DNA of 64,000 nt from contig CM075651.1 of assembly GCA_037953625.1 (NCBI GenBank), positions 105,525,001-105,589,000 of the forward strand, given 5' to 3'. Below, piece after piece: positions 61,911-64,000 of this stretch. Position numbers and translations under genes: made by a program. The notes beneath the pieces were generated by a model. The model was not told the DNA's origin, made no database searches, and saw only the letters and a list, made by a program, of their open reading frames with translations. Numbering within the stretch: position 1 is the stretch's first letter; every line of letters begins with the position of its first letter. This DNA comes from Crotalaria pallida (taxonomy: Eukaryota > Streptophyta > Magnoliopsida > Fabales > Fabaceae).

Positions 61911-63873
61911 CATTAGAATGATCCTAAACAATGCTTGAGTCCCCAAGGGACGTAGAGGGTCTAGCATGAGTCCTTGGAGGTTCTAACAGGTGTAGAATGG
62001 TTAAGAGAATATTCTAATGGCTTAGAATGGTCTAGGAATGTGTATTAGGACTTATAAGAACCATTAGAATGATCCTAAACATTGCTTGAATCCCCAAGGG
62101 ACGTAGAGGGTGTAGCATGAGTCCTTGGAGGTTCTAACTGGTGTAGAATGGTTAAGAGATTATTCTAAAGGCTTAGAATGGTCTAGGAATGTGTATTAGG
62201 TCGTATATGAACCATAAGAATGATCCTAAACAATGCTTGGGTCCCCAAGGGATCTAGAGGGTGTAGCACGAGTCCTTGGAGGTTCTAACAAGTGTAGAAT
62301 GGTTAAGAGAGTATTCTAAAGGCTTAGAATGGTCTAGGAATGTGTATTAGGACTTATAATAACCATTAGAATGATCCTAAACAATGCTTGAGTCCCCAAG
62401 GGACGTAGAGGGTCTAGCATGAGTCCTTGGAGGTTCTAACAGGTGTAGAATGGTTAAGAGAATATTCTAATGGCTTAGAATGGTCTAGGAATGTGTATTA
62501 AGACTTATAAGAACCATTAGAATGATCCTAAACATTGCTTGAATCCCCAAGGGACGTAGAGGGTGTAGCATGAGACCTTGGAGGTTTTAACAAGTGTAGA
62601 ATGGTTAAGAAAGTATTCTAAAGGCTTATAATGTTCTAGGAATGTGTATTTGGACTTATAATAACCATTAGAATGATCCCAAACAATGCATGGTATCCCA
62701 AGGCACGTAGAGGGTGTAGCATGAGTCCTTGGAGGTTCTAACAAGTGTAGAATGGCTAAGGGAGTATTCTAAAGGCTTAGAATGGTCTAGGAATGTGTAT
62801 TAGGACTTATAAGAACCATTAGAATGATCCAAAACAATGCTTGAGTCCCCAAGGGACGTAGAGGGTCTAGCATGAGTCCTTGGAGGTTCTAACAGGTGTA
62901 GAATGGTTAAGAGAATATTCTAATGGCTTAGAATGGTCTAGGAATGTGTATTAGGACTTATAAGAACCATTAGAATGATCCTAAACATTGCTTGAATCCC
63001 CAAGGGACGTAGAGGGTGTAGCATGAGTCCTTGGAGGTTCTAACTGGTGTAGAATGGTTAAGAGATTATTCTAAAGGCTTAGAATGGTCTAGGAATGTGT
63101 ATTCGGTCGTATAAGAACCATAAGAATGATCCTAAACAATGCTTGAGTCCCCAAGGGACATAGAGGGTGTAGCATGAGTCCTTGGAGGTTCTAACAAGTG
63201 TAGAATGGTTAAGAGAGTATTCTAAAGGCTTAGAATGGTCTAGGAATGTGTATTAGGACTTATAAGAACCATTAGAATGATCCTAAACAATGCTTGAGTC
63301 CCCAAGGGACATAGTGGGTGTAGCATGAGTCCTTGGAGGTTCTAACAAGTGTAGAATGGTTAAGAGAGTATTCTAAAGGCTTAGAATGGTCTAGGAATGT
63401 GTATTAGGACTTATAATAACCATTAGAATGATCATAAACATTGCATGGTACCCCAAGGGACGTAGAGGGTGTAGCATGAGACCTTGGAGGTTCTAACAAG
63501 TGAAGAATGGTTAAGAGAGTATTCTAAAGGCTTAGAATGGTCTAGGAATGTGTATTAGGACTTATAAGAACCATTAGAATGATCCTAAACAATGCTTGAG
63601 TCCCCAAGGGACGTAGAGGGTCTAACATGAGTCCTTGGAGGTTCTAACAAGTGTAGAATGGTTAAGAGAGTATTCTAAAGGCTTAGAATGGTCTAGGAAT
63701 GTGTATTAGGACTTAAAAGAACCATTAGAATGATCCTAGACAATGCTTGAGTCTCCAAGGGACGTAGAGGGTGTAGCATGAGTCCTTGGAGGTTCTAACA
63801 AGTGTAGAATGGTTAAGAGAGTATTCTAAAGGTTTAAAATGGTCTAGGAATGTGTATTAGGACTTAAAAGAAC

Positions 63874-64000
63874 CATTAGAATGATCCTAGACAATGCTTG
63901 AGTCTCCAAGGGACGTAGAGGGTCTAGCATGAGTCCTTTGAGGTTCTAACAGGTGTAGAATGGTTAAGAGAGTATTCTAATGGCTTAGAATGGTCTAGGA
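63874..64000. repeat. partial monomer at window edge (127 bp)
   Basis: CCTAGACAATGC, GAGTCTCC and CCTTTGAGG type, cut by the window end at TCTAGGA. The array continues beyond. Confidence 0.95.

Larger units (their letters stand above)
1..64000. repeat. 151-bp satellite array filling the window
   Basis: Every base belongs to head-to-tail copies of one monomer phased on CATTAGAATG (at 1, 152, 303, 454, 605 and onward). I count 425 complete monomers and a 127-bp partial one at 63874-64000. Monomer lengths are 411 of 151 bp, ten of 121 bp, and one each of 154, 150, 148 and 150 bp, which sums to the window length. All copies lie in the same orientation. No inverted segment, transposon, microsatellite tract or unique sequence interrupts the array. 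Stop codons occur in all frames and 151 is not a multiple of three, so no long reading frame can persist. Diagnostic variants recur in fixed order, giving higher-order repeats. A centromeric or heterochromatic location is likely for such arrays but is inferred. Confidence 0.98.
60006..64000. repeat. recent 2264-bp tandem duplication (15 monomers)
   Basis: Copy 1 runs from about 60006 to 62269 and copy 2 from about 62270 past the window edge. Over the 1731 bp visible in both I found no difference, including private changes such as GATCCAAAAC, GGTATCCCAAGGCACG, AGGTTTTAAC, GTATTCGGTCG, AACTGGTG, AAGTGAAG and GGTTTAAAATGG. The unit is 15 monomers less one base. Immediately left of the match the copies differ (GGGACCTAG against GGGATCTAG; GCATGAG against GCACGAG), which places the left boundary near 60005/62269. 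Confidence 0.9.

Noticed and set aside
62517..62744. Second, identical 75-codon antisense open reading frame
   Set aside because: Exact copy of the first made by the 2264-bp duplication. The identity reflects recent DNA duplication, not protein conservation.
1..64000. CRISPR-like array
   Set aside because: Repeats are contiguous 151-bp units with no unique spacers and no cas genes; the arrangement is a satellite.
1..64000. rDNA spacer or mitochondrial tandem repeat
   Set aside because: No rRNA, tRNA or organellar gene sequence is seen anywhere in the window, and HOR organisation over 64 kb is typical of nuclear satellite DNA.

Overview
The whole window is one uninterrupted eukaryotic satellite DNA array. 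I see no genes, RNA genes, transposon insertions or unique sequence. The basic unit is a 151-bp monomer, always head-to-tail in the same orientation. Phasing monomers on the CATTAGAATG start gives 425 complete monomers plus a 127-bp partial one at the right edge. Of these, 411 are 151 bp, ten are 121 bp, and four are 148, 150, 150 and 154 bp. These lengths account exactly for all 64,000 bases. A representative monomer is about 40% G+C with 40 G and 21 C on the + strand.

Monomers differ at diagnostic positions, and the variant types recur in a fixed order, so the array is a set of higher-order repeats (HORs). A monomer type with CCCCAACGGA, always preceded by the seam ATTATTACTTTT from 1662 onward, marks the start of each HOR. 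From 1 to 23707 the HORs are 11, 16 or 20 monomers long (1661, 2416, 3020 bp). They differ mainly in the copy number (1, 2 or 3) of an internal four-monomer, 604-bp cassette. From 23708 to 29294 that cassette is expanded and rearranged into a 37-monomer block. From 29295 to 50589 the order is scrambled into several local repeat families with periods of 906, 1027, 1480, 1631, 2084 and 453 bp. This part also carries ten monomers with one identical 30-bp internal deletion. From 50590 to about 57045 new variant types form 453-bp and 2416-bp repeats. From about 57046 to 64000 monomers are more diverged and carry private substitutions and small indels, apart from a very recent 2264-bp duplication that runs off the window.

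The organism cannot be named from the sequence. HOR organisation, monomer length close to a nucleosome, strong homogenisation and absence of inserted elements fit a centromeric or other heterochromatic satellite of a plant or animal; this is inference. No CENP-B-box match and no telomeric array is present. The only open reading frames of note are two identical 75-codon antisense frames that are by-products of the repeat. The most informative content is the history of unequal exchange: cassette number variation, chimeric HORs, hybrid monomers with locatable breakpoints, a founder 30-bp deletion, and three dyad symmetries per monomer.
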